This document shows, in pieces, positions 24,089 through 38,600 of a stretch of 64,000 nt of DNA. Numbering within the stretch: position 1 is the first letter of the stretch; each line of letters opens with the position of its first letter. Source of the stretch: Pyrus communis (taxonomy: Eukaryota > Streptophyta > Magnoliopsida > Rosales > Rosaceae). Under the pieces are notes generated by a model. The model was not told the DNA's origin and did not search any database. It worked only from the letters and a program-made list of their open reading frames with translations. A program made the translations under genes and the position numbers. The stretch is taken from the NCBI RefSeq assembly GCF_963583255.1, contig NC_084809.1, positions 5,001-69,000 on the forward strand, in the 5' to 3' direction.

Positions 24089-25817
24089 GAGAATCCTTCT
24101 CCTTGGGATGGTGGTATTAGACTAGTAGTGGTGTTAATAGTGGTGAGGTGACCTGCCAGGACGTAGGTGGTAAAAATAGCTGTCTAGGGGGCAATGGTGA
24201 TGGCAGTGTAGTAGTGGCGGCAGCAGCGTGATGGTGGCAAATTTTGGTTGTGTTTACAATGATTGTGAGCGATGGTTGAGAAGTGGCAAGAATGATTGTG
24301 ATGGTGATGATGATGGTGATGGCAAATAAGGTGGGGGTAGTGATGGCGATGGAAAATGTGGTGTTGGTGGACGTGATGGTGAGACAATGAGATAGTGGAG
24401 GTGGTGGTGTCACTGGTGTGGTGGCCTTGGTGGCAAGAGTGATAATGGGTGATAATGTTGTGCTAGTGGCGGAAGTGCAAATGGTGGTGTTTTTGGTGAG
24501 GCAATGGCAACGACGGCAACAATGGTGTAGTGGTGACGATGGTGAGACAATTGATTTGGTAGTGGTCATGGTGGCAGGCTGATGGCGGTCGAGGATAGCA
24601 TGGTGGCGGGACGTGGTGGTTTCAAAGATGGTGGTGACAATGGTGAGACGGTCGAGGTGGTAGCGGTCATATTGGCGTGGGTGATGACAGTGGAATGTTG
24701 AGGTGGCAAAAGCGGTGGCACACATAATTTTATTTTTCTTAAAATTCTAACTTTGTTTTACAATATATATTTATTTTCTATTATTTTAAAAACTATTTTT
24801 AAAAAAACAATAGAAACATCGATTTATAAGAAATGTAAAAACATTTGTCGCTCCATAACGACCCTTAAATACATTTTTATTTATTTAAAATTAGTTAATA
24901 AATACTTCAACATTTTTAAGCTTAAAATAATTATTTAGAACAAAGACATTTTAGTACTCACTTCAATTAATTTAGTAAAAAACTTGTATGATACAATCAA
25001 TATAATACATACTCTGATTCAAGAAAGTTTTAATAAACAACTTCAATAAAAATCCCCATTCCAGCTCATCAAGACTTCGTTTTTTCTGATCAGTTCGATC
25101 ATACAGTTTTGAGATAGAAAAAGTGAGGAGTAGAGAGGGCAGGCGAGTGCGATAATACATTTTGAGGGAAATGACAGTATAGATTGGTGCTCCAAGCCAT
25201 GCAAAGCGAAGATCAGTTTTTCGATAATCAAACTGGATGAAACTAACTAATCCAAGCGAAGATCATTTCAGAGTGTACAGCTAACCCAAGCTGCTGTCGA
25301 CCAGGAAAATACAATTATACATACAGCTAACCCAATCTCTTAAATATCCAAGCCGCAACTTTAACCCAAAATCTGAAAAGAGATGTCCTACATGTCATAA
25401 TCATCAATCTGTGAGCCATACAACACGCTATGAGGCATTCGGCTTAACGCATGATCACCTTATTTTCTTACAAAGCTCGTACCCACGAGCTGCTCCTGAA
25501 TCGAGTAACCTTCCCTGCAAAAAATTTGGCATACATATCCTGACTTGCATTCTTCCTGTCAAAATTGGGCAAGAGACTACACAGAAAATTAGATTGAAGA
25601 ATATGTGTATTGGGAACATAGCTCAAATAACGGGCCCATATTTGGCAAGCCTGGACAAAAGCAAATAAAAAAAAATAAAAAAAATTAAAAAAAATAAAAA
25701 CAGCGATCGCTTTACAACTGCAAAATGCGGTACCAACTCCGATTCACAAGGCCCCAATAGCTCTTAAAGCCGCCAGCTAAATCAGATGCAAATGGCATAA
25801 GTAAAATTCGGCAGTAA
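23633..25817. other. Intergenic DNA between CTF18 and the importin gene
   Basis: No gene seen. It contains poly-A at about 24055-24083 and a strongly G-rich, C-poor, trinucleotide-like stretch at about 24105-24720 (GTGGTGATGGTGGCA words). Its minus-strand 202-codon open frame encodes only His/Thr/Pro low complexity. AT-rich DNA follows to about 24960. The importin 3' UTR probably covers the region just below 25818. Confidence 0.6.
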
Positions 25818-26554
25818 TCAAGTCAAATTTGGAACATTGCGGTGGCTATCAGCAAACTCACGAACTAAACGCTTTAGAACCCTCCCCCCTTTTCCTTGCA
25901 TGTGACCGTAACTATTGTGTCCTCCATCACAGCTCCTGCTCTCTATATAATCTGAAGCTGCACCAGCAAGGGCCTTAGACCAAACTGGCACTAAGGTTTC
26001 AACTTCCCCTTGCTTTAGGTATTCAGCAGGAAGAGCCTGCACCTGCTGTAACTGAAATATTTAAACCGCGGAATCTGAAGAAATATGCAAGCTCTAACAT
26101 CTGGTGCCCTATGTTTCTCATTGGTAAAGATAAATTCACAAGTTGATATAGAAAGATACAGAAACATTTGACAGACACATAACATAATTTTGAGCGTATT
26201 CAACAGTGTAGAGCATAGTGTGATTTAGAGCTTAGATTTTAGGTTTTATTATGGGGTTGGTTAATCACTTAGATTTTAAAATCTAAGCTATCAAGGGAGA
26301 TCCATATCCAAAATAATCAATTCTATAAAAAAAATATTGGGATCCAAGATGAATAAAATTGAACATAGTGTGATTTTCTCATGTGTCCGTCCTTTGAGAG
26401 AAATGACATCCTACAGAGACAATCTATGGTATGTACACACATATGGTCAGGTTTAAGGAACACTAGCCTTTAGAGTAGTTCTATACCGTTCATTTAGCTC
26501 TTGGATCTAGTTGCATCCAAACTAACATACACATACACACCAGTGTGTGTGTTT

Positions 26555-26603
<49 letters not shown>

Positions 26604-29600
26604 GAGAGACCGCTGTGTGTAACCATCCACGTAAAGATTCCCAACAAAGAATAGCCTTCAAGGTTGTTCTCTCACTTAAACTGCATATTGCTGCCAACTG
26701 TTGCAAGATTGTTGCACATTTGTGAACCTGTGAGGAACCAGTAGCAAATAATTCCTTAGCTGCAAAGCTAATCAATATGTTTAAGGACAAAGTGCAGCTC
26801 ATCCTAGGTGGTTTCTCAGTCAGTTTTACTGTTTGAACAGAGTAAAGATCATATAAATAATATATGCCTCCACTTTATTTTTATTTACATGAGTCTTTTA
26901 CTTGCAAAGGAAAAACCTGAAATATGAGGATATTGTAAATTTACCCGTGACATTGCAGAAACACCAAGTAAAGCATAAATTAGGTTTGATACAAGTCCCT
27001 CGCCACTATGGGATATGACTTGAATGGCCATTGCACTGAATGATCCTTCAGAGATACAAGTCATAGAAGAATCTAACAAAGAGGCCAGGCCCACCTCCAA
27101 GAAACCTAGCAGGTCCATACAAGAGATAATAAGCCTCAATCAGGTAGCACTTATACACAGGATAAATCCAGCTCAAGGAATAAAAGATCAAGCAACAGCA
27201 CTTCCTGTGAAGGACCATAAAGAGAAACGACTTCAGTGAGAATACTGTCAGTTACCCACAACTATTGTTCTTGTTGTAGAGAGGAAGGTTCTTTTGGCTT
27301 ATAATATGTGGAAATGGAACTGACTTCAATGATATGAGAAATAAAAACTTACTTCAGATGCAACCAAAAACACAACGATGCTGGAGTGAAGTGACAAAAG
27401 AGTAAGCATTGGAAACATATAAAATTAAAAGAAAATTATATAAAAATTTATTGAAAAATAAAAACAAAAAGAGCTTCGACGGTAAGCATGTAGAAGGCTA
27501 AGGTTTCCAATGCTAATAATGAAGTTGCCCTAGCAGTATGAATGTAGTAGAAAGACAAATGAAGCAACAAATCGTAAATTTTTCTTGCTGGCCTTGGCTC
27601 TGCTGTCAATGGAGTTAGAGTTGGTACGCGTCGTACTCATAGGTAGCATGAGACTCAACACCATATTAGGTAGAGGAGAAAAACTAAAAGAGGAAAAAAC
27701 AACTGGTCGGAGTGTTGAAAGATGAAAAATGAAGAGACCACCTCTAGGGCCCTCAGAAACCCAATCCCCCAAATTGGAGAGGTTGGCAGATGGAATCTTA
27801 TGTCATTCATTTAAGGGTATGGTAAGAACATGATTTAATGCTCTCCTTCATCTTCGCAATCAAGAAATGAGAAATCTCTCCATCCCTGCCCTTATCCTCC
27901 CTACTTCTACAAGGCCTCTTCTACCTTCCTTGTTTCTTTCATAGTTCTTACCAAGCATAGTGATAAGAAAGACTGGGTTAGCTTAGTACAAAACCAAAAA
28001 TGAGAAAAAGGTCATATATAACCAGTTTTTCACAAAATATGAACATATTAGTGATTATTACTTGCAAATAAAACTTCTGTATCAACCTTAACCGCATATT
28101 GGTCCTAATAAAAAAATCAATAGAAAAAACTAAAGCAAAATCAAGAAATTATCTCTCTTTCTGGTAAGTAGAAAGAAAAGGCAATATCAGCTTACAAGAT
28201 AAGTATGACATGGACGCAAGTGCTGCACCACGATGCATCGCTGTGCAGCATATAGCTGCCTTTTGAAAGGAAATTTCAAGAAGGGTACCAGATGCAGCCA
28301 CTACTTCCTGAGATGTCACCAAACTAGAATCATCATTTAAGTTTATAAGATAATTAAGCCCTGATTTAATCATTTCAATTATAAAAACGGTGGAAGAAAT
28401 TCTATAGTGATAAGTGTACAAAACCTTACGAGTTCCGCGCACATATGTGGATGCAAAATTTGTGTACGCCTCCACTAGATCAGGCTCTTGGTCACATATG
28501 TATGAAGAATTAAGAGCCATTACCGATGCTGCGTATGTAAATCTCTCCAAAGTGGTGACAAACAAGGGCCCATACTCCTCTTTATGGCCAAATTCTTCAA
28601 TGACAACAGATGCTGAAATGGTATCGTTCCAATATGAAGAAAGAGGAAATAAGTAACTACAAGAAACCCAAAAGAACATACTGAAAAAGTTAAAATAAAT
28701 CCTAAAAGTTGAACCTCCTGTTCCCACTAACTCCCAACCATAGATAACACAATAAAAATCCTAAAAGTTGGAACCGTGTGGGCCTTTCTGTCTTGATGAA
28801 ACCAAATTAAGGCTAGGACAAACTAAATAATGTCTGAAAGGTAAAAGCCTTAACCAAAGTTTGTACCCCCTACGTTGTAAAATGGTTCCTTAAATAGTAA
28901 TTACATTCACTTTCCTAGTGTTGTATAATGAAAATGTGATCAGCCACATGTTGTTAACCTTTGGGAGTTAGCTGTAACATCTTAGAACTTTCAAGCAAGT
29001 AAATGGGACATTTAAGCCAGCATCATACATAAAAGTTTACAAAATAATTGCAGTAGATCGTCTTGCTATCATATTCTAGTAGAAAAATCATTTAATCATC
29101 CTGTCTCACTCCCTCCTCAATCACTATCTCAAAAATGTAAGCCACCTCACGTTAAATCGCCCTATGATCTGATTCTTGCAGAAAATGGTTCATCTAAAAA
29201 CTAAGTAGGATAACAGTAAAACACAAGAAGTTTCCCACATAATGAAATCAAGGATCCTACCAGTTCTTATGTAGCATTCATGACTTTGGAACGTGACATA
29301 ATTTGTTGATAAGCAATCTAGTACTTTGGGCAGTAATCTTAAGAAATGTTGACCTGCGCAATAAAAATTTCAGTTATTGTGTCCACAAACAAATATATAC
29401 ACTTGCACAGATGTTCCAATGTGAGGTATACCTGATGACTGAATTGCTTGTGTAAGAGCACGGCAAGCTGCTGCAGATAAATTACCATTCTCCATGTGCT
29501 CAGACCTGAAAAGTTTTTCAAGAATAGGCCAAAAAACTTGCAACAGTGCCAGCATACAGTCATCTGCAGAATGCCCACTCTGGACAGATGTTGCTAGATG

Positions 29601-32600
29601 ACTGAATACAGTTCCCACCCTGAAATTAAAATTAGTTTCAAAAATTTATGTATAACAGCATAATACATAGTTCTGGGAAAATACAGATTCCTAGAGCACC
29701 ATAAAATCCAAGAAGCGAAAAACCTCCAGCTTTTGACATGAAACCTATAAAATCTATTCTTATTCCACAACTTTATGATTGTGGAAATGACTAATGAGCT
29801 CAAGCACACACCAATTAAATTCAAAGACATTGACTAGGTACAGTTGCCAAACAGAGATCACACAGAGCTAGAAGTGAAAATAATGTGTTACATAGATTTG
29901 GAAAAGATGTCCATGTAACCTCTAAACAAAAATATATCAAGCAACCAGCATGAAAAAATATGACCAAGAGCATTTGGCCAATATTAGCACCAAAATTGAA
30001 CAAAACATTCTCCAACCAAAGGGCATTTTGCAAATGGGCGTTGTCTGGGGGCTCAAATCAGCCCCCATAAGGGCTAAAAAGTGCCAGCCAGGGCACATAG
30101 GCATTTCTTTCACGGGGAGCTCACCACTTGATGGCATGGTAAAGAGGTACTTGGGCATACTAAAAAGTAACCAAAATATAGAGGGTCTAATCTTTAGCCC
30201 TTCTTGGTTGGAAATGGGAAAAATTAGCCCGCTACTATTCCTTGAAAAATTACATTTTTGAGGGCTAAAATTGTGCCTAGGGCTTTCATTACTCCTTCAT
30301 GTTTGGAGATGGCTTTAGGTGATTTTCAAAATGGGTCATGAGGTTCTACTTTTCTCACATTCCACCATTAAGTTTTGAACTTGTATAAATTTACACCTTC
30401 TGTTTCTTTAAACATCTAATCCTCCATTAAATTGATGATTTTTTTTTTTTTTTTTCGTCAATGTGGTTCAAACGTTACTTACATGTATGTTAGCCCATAC
30501 AAGGTCTCAAGCTCACCATGTCATCAATTTAATGGACCAAACAGTAGATCCGACCAAAGACATAAATTAATACAATTTATGGTGCCAAATGGGAAAATTG
30601 AAACTTCACGGCCCATTTTGAAAATCACCCCAAACATAAAGAGTGTGAGTAAGCATATGCAAAACATTTGCCAAAAAAAAACATAAATAAAAAAGAATCA
30701 ATCCCCAATACCTATCAAGCATATGCAAAACATTTGCCAAATTTCAAGTATCATGTGAATTCTACAATTCTACAAGCCCGTGACCCAAAATCTATTTAAA
30801 TTTTTAATGACTGGGAATAACCACAATATTCCCTTCATAACAGAAGCAACATTTCACAGGCTCTAAACAAGTAATCTTCGAGCAAACCTGTAAAGCCCTC
30901 TCGCACCAGAGTTCAAAATTTGTGTATACGTAGCAGGATTCAGTCTAAGACGGTGGCTATTATCTGCATCTACCTAAAAGGGCATTGAGACAGTATTGCA
31001 TGTCAGAATCCACAGATGTTTATTGATCAGTAGTAGTACCAAAAACATCCTGCAATGAACCATGGTACAAGGCCTCTGGCAACCATATGATTTCAATGTA
31101 ACAAATTAACATAAGAAACAAAAGACAAACTTACAAGTTTCCCAATGGCTTCAAAGCTAGATGAAAGCAATCTAGCCAACAAGCTGCTCTTTAATTCTTT
31201 ATTAGTAATAGAACCAAGGATCAGACTAACAGCACTGATAACTTCTTCCTCATCTTCCAAAGGTAAATATCTCTTCTCCAAACCCTACAAAGACAAGAAC
31301 ACCATTTATAAGGCAAAGACTGTGAGAGAATGCATGTAAATAATAAAAACAACTATACATTAGTCAGCAAAATTTGCAAGAATAAGGGCTAAATTTTTAT
31401 TTTAAAAATAAGAAACAAGAAAGTCTCCGCGGTATCATTGGGTGAAAGAATCCTTCATTAGATATGCTCTCAACAGTAACAGAGATTGACATGCTAAAAT
31501 GCATAAGCCACGAATTCACGTTAATCAAGAAGCAAGCACACAGATCAAATGTCAAGCACACATCTATGTTAGAATGGATTATAGTCAGATAATACTTCAC
31601 CTCTCCTATCCACATCAGAATCTCCAAATTCAAAGGTTCATACATCACTGCAGAAGCATCTTCACAAACTTTGCGCAAAGCAGAAGCACATGAACTCGAG
31701 GACAGGGGTTCTGATATTCCAGCTGCTAGGAATAATCTATAGTACCAATCAGCAGAGAAAAGAAAATTGTGAGTGCTAATATATTTTAACAAATTAGGCA
31801 CATGTTATATTCTTTTACACAATGGTTTACCAAAAGACAGTAAAGAAGATGAAAAGCACTGACTGTAAGTGCATCCATTGGAAGATGAAAGTGCTTACAG
31901 TAAGGGTCTAGCATTTGTTTGAAAGGCAGATATCCACTTGGAATAGGAACCAACAACATCTGCAAGAGATCTATACACCTAAATAAAGAAAAAAAATCCA
32001 TCGGGTATACAAATCAATATACGCTAGCAATCTTCTGTGAACTAAACTGCTGAAACCAAATTTTCCCTGCAAACGAGGGGAAGGGGGAATCTTTGACATA
32101 CAATGCACATGATGCCCTTCAGCTCATCTAAAGGCCAAGTGGCCAACACTGTGACCAACTGCATGATGACCGAAAAATCAAAGTTTTGGACCTCCTGTAG
32201 GACTACCTCGGCAACCTGGAATATGGAACCTTGATATTTAAAAATACATTTACAAAGCAGAATAACCTCAAATACAATAACTTTCTGAATGGCTGCTGAA
32301 AGTCCTAAGAGCAGTTCGGAAAGAGTACAATCAGGAGAACCAATTATATACAAGCACACACAAGATCTTTCTTTTAAATATATGCCTGCAATTTTAACAA
32401 CTTGTGGACTCCTTTCTTTCAGTTACAACAGAGTGAATCCTTAGCCCCATATCACACCAAAATAAATTCGAGTTAGACAAAAATGACAAAATCAACAAAC
32501 AACAGCCGAGGATTAATGGGATTCAGCCTAAACTGGGTTAAATCCACGTGTGATGACAACAATCATCTGTCAAAAGAAGAAGAGAATTATAAAAGAGGAG

Positions 32601-35600
32601 CCTCTTGAAATTATTCTTTGTACTCTCCCAGACTCTCAATCATACCGAAGGGTTCTCAATAGAGAATCCTCAATACATCCAAATCTCACAATCTCATTGG
32701 GCTTCCTCCAACCCGTAGCATCTTTTTTGCACATTAGTGTCAGATGCGTAAGTAATATTCTGAGCACGTGGATCACCAAAAATGTATATTGTCCATTAGC
32801 ATTGACTCTGTGGTTAAGGTTACTTAGGGGAGGCTAAATTGAGCTGGGTGATTTTAGCTACATATGTATCACCAAAAATTTATATCGTCCATTAGCATTG
32901 ACTCTGTGGTTAAGGTTACTTAGGGGAGGCTAATTTGAGCTGGGTGATTCTAGCTACATATGTAGCACTACTCTGCGCGAAGAAACTATTTTGGAGGAAG
33001 GAATAATAGACATGGCTACAATTAAGGTTGTTTGGATAGATAATAATAGACAGATATTTAAAGATATGAGGAGTGATGAAGTGATGAAGTGATGAAGTGA
33101 TGAAGTGAATTGTTTGTGGAAATGGATTCATTTTTCGGCATCAGTGTCTCCAGAATTTTGGAAGACCTCATTTTCTGTTTTCTTTCACATTGGAATGCTG
33201 TTGTTGCTTCATACCTATTTTCATTGTCTTGCATCTAATTTTCTTTAAATAACTATTCAAAGTTCCTCTCAGTCAATCTAACAATTCAAAAACAAGCATC
33301 ATCCTCTTTTGAGCAAAAATCATCTTCCTCAGCTACTGACTCCAAATACCCACAGCTTTCCACCTCTTTCCATGGAGCATCTCCACTCTATCCACCATCC
33401 TTGGGTGAACAAGAGTAACAGAATTGGGAAACAGAGCTTCAAATTCATTAACCTTCTCCTCAAATTGATCAGTCATCCAAAAGAGAGGAGCTCCGACAAC
33501 CTGTTTGACATCTCATTCAAGAGAGAGTGAGTCATCCATCCAATTCCTATGGATAGTGTTACAGGGCTTGACTTGAAAACAAACAACTGGTGCCGACCCA
33601 TCAATTTCAGAGAGTGCTATCTCTTCTTCAATTTAGTCTCTCGGATTGGCTCAACTTCATTTTCTTTTTTGTCTGAGTTTAATTCTTCCTCTTCTACGTC
33701 AGTCACAACTCAAAACACCTCCCAGATCCAAATCTCAACAGAAGCTCTTGAAATCAGCTCCCCCATAATCCTTTTTGCTTTCTTGGACCATGTAAAGTGA
33801 ATAGAAATCTTTCCAATCTTCACTTAATGACACTCTCCCTCATATTGAACCATGCAAATTCTGCATTGTGGAGGTCTCAATAATGTATTTCCTCAATTTT
33901 CAACCTCTCCAACCACCAAACTCCCAGCACCAGCAGTTAATGTTCATCACTACTTTTAACTCTGAAAGCTATCCTCCCCAATCCGCTCACTTACACGTGT
34001 CTCTTCACTCCTCTCATCCTCTTCAGCTAGCTACCTCTCCTGACTCATCGCTGCCTACTTTCCGACCTCCCCCCTGCAACTTCTGGTCTCAATCCTTAAA
34101 ACTTGTAAGGGGGATATACAATTTGGGGTTCTTAAGTGTTTTTAGTATTTCCAATTCCCAATTCAACTAATCCAGTAGCTGGGAAAGGAGGTCCCAAAGT
34201 TCTAAAACTTGTGAGTTCTTGTTGAAGTGAAAGATTCTGCACGTGCAGACACACATATATATACATAACAGAAGAAAATTAACATAGTCCTCCTCTTAGA
34301 TATTCAAAAACATTAAAGGCAACAACATAAGGTAATTAGATAACAAATAATTGAGTGTAGGAGCATATGTTGTACTTGCCACATTAAGAGCAAATAACTT
34401 GGTTTCCACCTCCTTCCAGGGTATTGGTGTATTTGCAGATGCCCAACCACCAAAGAAAAGCTACAATGGGATAAATAAAATAAAAAATGAGAAATACTAA
34501 CTCAACAGTAAAGAACTATCCAAATAAATGAAGAAAAAACATGCAAATATTTCTTATGAGATTGAACATGCTGGCAAGCTCTAGCAACATGTTGAACACG
34601 TAATCATACCGCAGACAATACCAACAATTAACTAGAATAAAGGTAGCATCTAACACCTATCGGAATAAACATTGACTGGTGAAACAGTGCTCTGAAATAT
34701 TATTTTCAAACCAATGTGCAAGTTACTGAAGAACTATTACATGCAATGATTTACGTAGCAACACAAGTCAAGTCCATAATAAAACAAGCTTATTCAAAAT
34801 ACAAATCAACCTTCTGAATAAATGTAGCAGATCTTAAAAGATGACATATATCCACTAAAAGCTCAACAAGGTTCACCCTAAAGTGGAGAAGACCATCAGG
34901 CAGCTCAGGTGTTCCTTGTTCATCATCAAACATAGAACCATCTACCTGTCAAGTCAACGACAAAGATTCACTTTTTATACATCTATCGTTATAAAAGTAT
35001 TCTAATTACCAGAAACAATGAAAATGAAAGTATAGACCAGAGGGATCAAAATACAGAGTAGCCAACTCCTATGTCATCATGTAATCAATAACAGCATCTG
35101 CAGCATATAAATATATCATATGTACATATGTGTGAGTAAAGAAGATCATTGTCTAGTTTGTATAATCTCTTTCTTCATGGTAACCTTACTAGCTCTGTTC
35201 CAACTAGGCTTTAACAGTTAAAACCTAAAAAGCATACACCTTCCCTCTAGGCTCTAACTAATACGTCACTAAAAATAAAATAACTAAATCTACCTTTAGG
35301 GGTTTAGACATGATAATAGCCAATGAGAAGTAGCAAGCCCATAACAACCTATCCCCTCCTTATTACGTCTGATAATGGTCATTCTAAAACTCTTAATCAT
35401 TTTTAGGGACGACCAGTTAGTAACTGCAAGCACAGTACAGAAGATCAATAGCCTCCATCAGCTTGGAATGACCAATAAAACATAAGCGCCAAATGTTGGC
35501 ATTGCCTATTCCCTCCTCTCGAACAAAACATGGACATGCTTGATGTGGATTTGAACAAAAGGCTTTAGTGTGTTCTTAAGTGCTTGAAGATAGTACTGGA

Positions 35601-38600
35601 TCAGACACAGAGGGTGGTAATATTGTGCAGTCTAAAAATTTAACCTTCACACAACATACTGATAAAAAGCAACATGATTTACTCAGCTTAGAAAGGCATC
35701 ATGCCACAATCCGTATATAAAAAGGCAGACAAGCAAAATAAAAACCTGAGCACGCAACAACAGCGCATCAAGTAATGCTGAAAATACAGGGAAAAACATT
35801 TCTTCCACTTGCTTCCTCTGTTTTGCACCATCCTCATCAAGGCCAAGAATATAGCTTGCAAAACCAGACCTAAGAATATGAAAATCTCACAATGATTATC
35901 ATTTAAATTTAATAGAGAATGCCAAAAGCCTGAAAATCAGCAGATGGTAACATTTCTCACCATAACAGGAAGATCATAGCAAGTAAAATTTAGCAACTCA
36001 TTTTCCACTGTCCGTGCATTATACCACATAGTCTAGTCTCACAAGTTAAAAACGATCTATCTCTTATCTCTAATAAAAGATAAACATTAACGTTTTTTGT
36101 TGGTGGATACAACACTTACCTAGAACAGGTTGTGAATGGAGTCTAACCTAAATAAGGAGAAATTCATAGAATCACAAAGGACCAGTAAACATGGTCCTCC
36201 AGAATTCTTCAATCATCTTTAGGTTTTCTTTGATCCCAGAATTGGAAACAAATCGTTCATAATTGCAACCATTCCTTCAGACTAAGTTAAATACAGACAA
36301 ACAACAATTCACCTTCAAATTGATAAATAAATTCAAGTACCAAAATTGCAAGGTTGAGTCTGCTATCTCCCAGTCTTCACTTGGAAACGTCACGCAGCTG
36401 CCAGCATTTTTAAAGGGTAAGATACAAAATTTGACACATGAAAAAGAATCAGACAGCAGGCAATATCAAAGAAGACTTACGGGCAACCGAACTGCAATGA
36501 ATTTTCTTTAGCATGCATGAGATAATTCCCCATATCTATGGTGATCATTTGAATCAAAAATAAGAATTTGGCCTTTCCTGGCCTGATCCTAACGCGCTGC
36601 TATTCAGTGTTGACTCATTACCAAAAGATGGTATTCAATTTTAGTGCGGAAGGTGTCATGTTTGAACATTTAACCACTCTAAGTTTCTACCAACTTAGTT
36701 ACTAACAACCAATAATACCCGGGCTCATTCACATTGTTGCAAGCATGTCTGGACCTTTTTATCATCCTTAGCGCTATAAAAGATGGGTGACCTTACAACA
36801 AGAAAGAAAATAGAACAAAAACAATATCTTTTCAACTAATTCTTGTGTCTTTACTGATATATTGCCTTGCCTAATGAAACATGAAAAAAAGTTAATTAAG
36901 TAAATAACCTCAAAAGTGCATCAGCCAGTGCAACTGCCTCAGCACTTGCTTCCACGATAAGAGATGGTGCCTGGAATACAAAACAAATTTAAAAGTTAAT
37001 GAGAAAGATAACTTGGAGTATGATTTTCTTATTTTTGAAAAGAAACAATTTTATTGAGAACAGAACAGAGAGTGAACAGGATGTCCACCCACAGCAGTTA
37101 CAGGAGGGAAATTAGCAAAGAGTTATATCAATACTTACAGCCTGGCCAATCTCTGACAATAAGCAAGCAAGACCACCTACTACTTTCTCATCACCATTAC
37201 TAAGAGCTGGCAGAAGTAATACTTCTTTAAGAAAATGCACCCTGCATAACAAAACATGGGGCAGCCCCTACAGAAGAAAGAAACTGTTAATAGGATTATT
37301 TATTCAACAGCTTGCAGTATAAATGCAGAGAGTGCAAGTTGTTGGGTTTTGCGCTCAAAATTAGGATGATGCAGAAATTAGGTTTGTGTTACCTATTTTG
37401 TTTGGTGTCCTATTTGGGTTTGGATTTGACTTCTTGGTTGGATTCCTTGATTGGTGGAGAGATTTTGCTAATTACCTATTTGATTAGGATTTGTATTTGT
37501 ATTTACTTCCAATTAGGATTAAGATTCTCATTGTAACCTACGTCCTATGCACTATAAATAGGACCTTAGGGTTAGTTTATTTGTGTGCCTCACCATTAGA
37601 GTAGAGAGTTTTCTCTAATTGGGTTTTGGGTGGAGGTCACCGTTTGGAGACATGAGCGTGTGGCAAATTCATGAGTCATTCGTTTGGAAATTTGGTGAGA
37701 GTCAATTTGTGAGATAACAATTTGGGAGGGACTACTCCGTTTGTTATGGGTTCTCCACTCGTCTGGTTTAGGGTTTGTTATTTGTCGGATCTAGGTTGTG
37801 AGAGTTTAAATACTCTTTTGTAATCTCCGTTTGTTTAGTGAAATCTATCGCCATGCTTCGCAACGGACGTAGGCTTTACGCTGAACCACGTTCAATCTCT
37901 TGTGTACTTATTTTGAGATTGTTTGCTTTTCGCTTTCACCTACGCCGTTGATATTTGGTACTCTATTAGAATTCGCTTCCGTTTGCGCATAAAAGTACAA
38001 CACAAGGCATATGAACAGAAACACATGCAAATAGGATCAAACAATTGATGGCATCACATCGTCCAGATATTAAGCAAACATAATATATGCAAGAATGATT
38101 AATTAAAGTAATAGTATACCTCATGTCGACTCACGAGCTCAACAAGAACTTCAATTGCCAAATCAAATGAAGATGACATCTATGCCAACAATGCAGAAAA
38201 AGATCAATTATGCACCTTAAACATATTTTAAATATTAAATTTGGGTAAATAAAGTTATACAAATTACCTGCAAAGAATTAAAAACAAAGTTGAGAAGCGG
38301 ATGCGCTGGTAGTAACCCATGGGGAATCTCCGAAAAACATCCAGTTCGAACCTGAACATAATAACAATTCTACTGTAAAAAGAAAACCAGAAATACCTAC
38401 CTTTTAATAAATAAAAGTGCAAACTTCTGCAAAGAAATTTATGTCACGGTATAAGGTGAGAGTACCACAACTGTATTCAGAGCTTGAACCAGAAACACAA
38501 TTTGGACATCAACATTTGGTTATTTGATGGCAGCAAAACATGCATATACTTTTTTATTGTATTGGACATTAGAACAATTGAATGATTATCATACCCAACT

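Noticed and set aside
24117..24725. 202-codon minus-strand open frame, His/Thr/Pro rich
   Set aside because: It lies entirely in a GTG/GAT low-complexity tract, with no start context or family resemblance.
33150..34200. Possible gene fragment in an importin intron (open frames at 33309, 33549 and 33868)
   Set aside because: Both strands were read and no domain was recognised; the composition is Ser/Pro-rich without conserved motifs.
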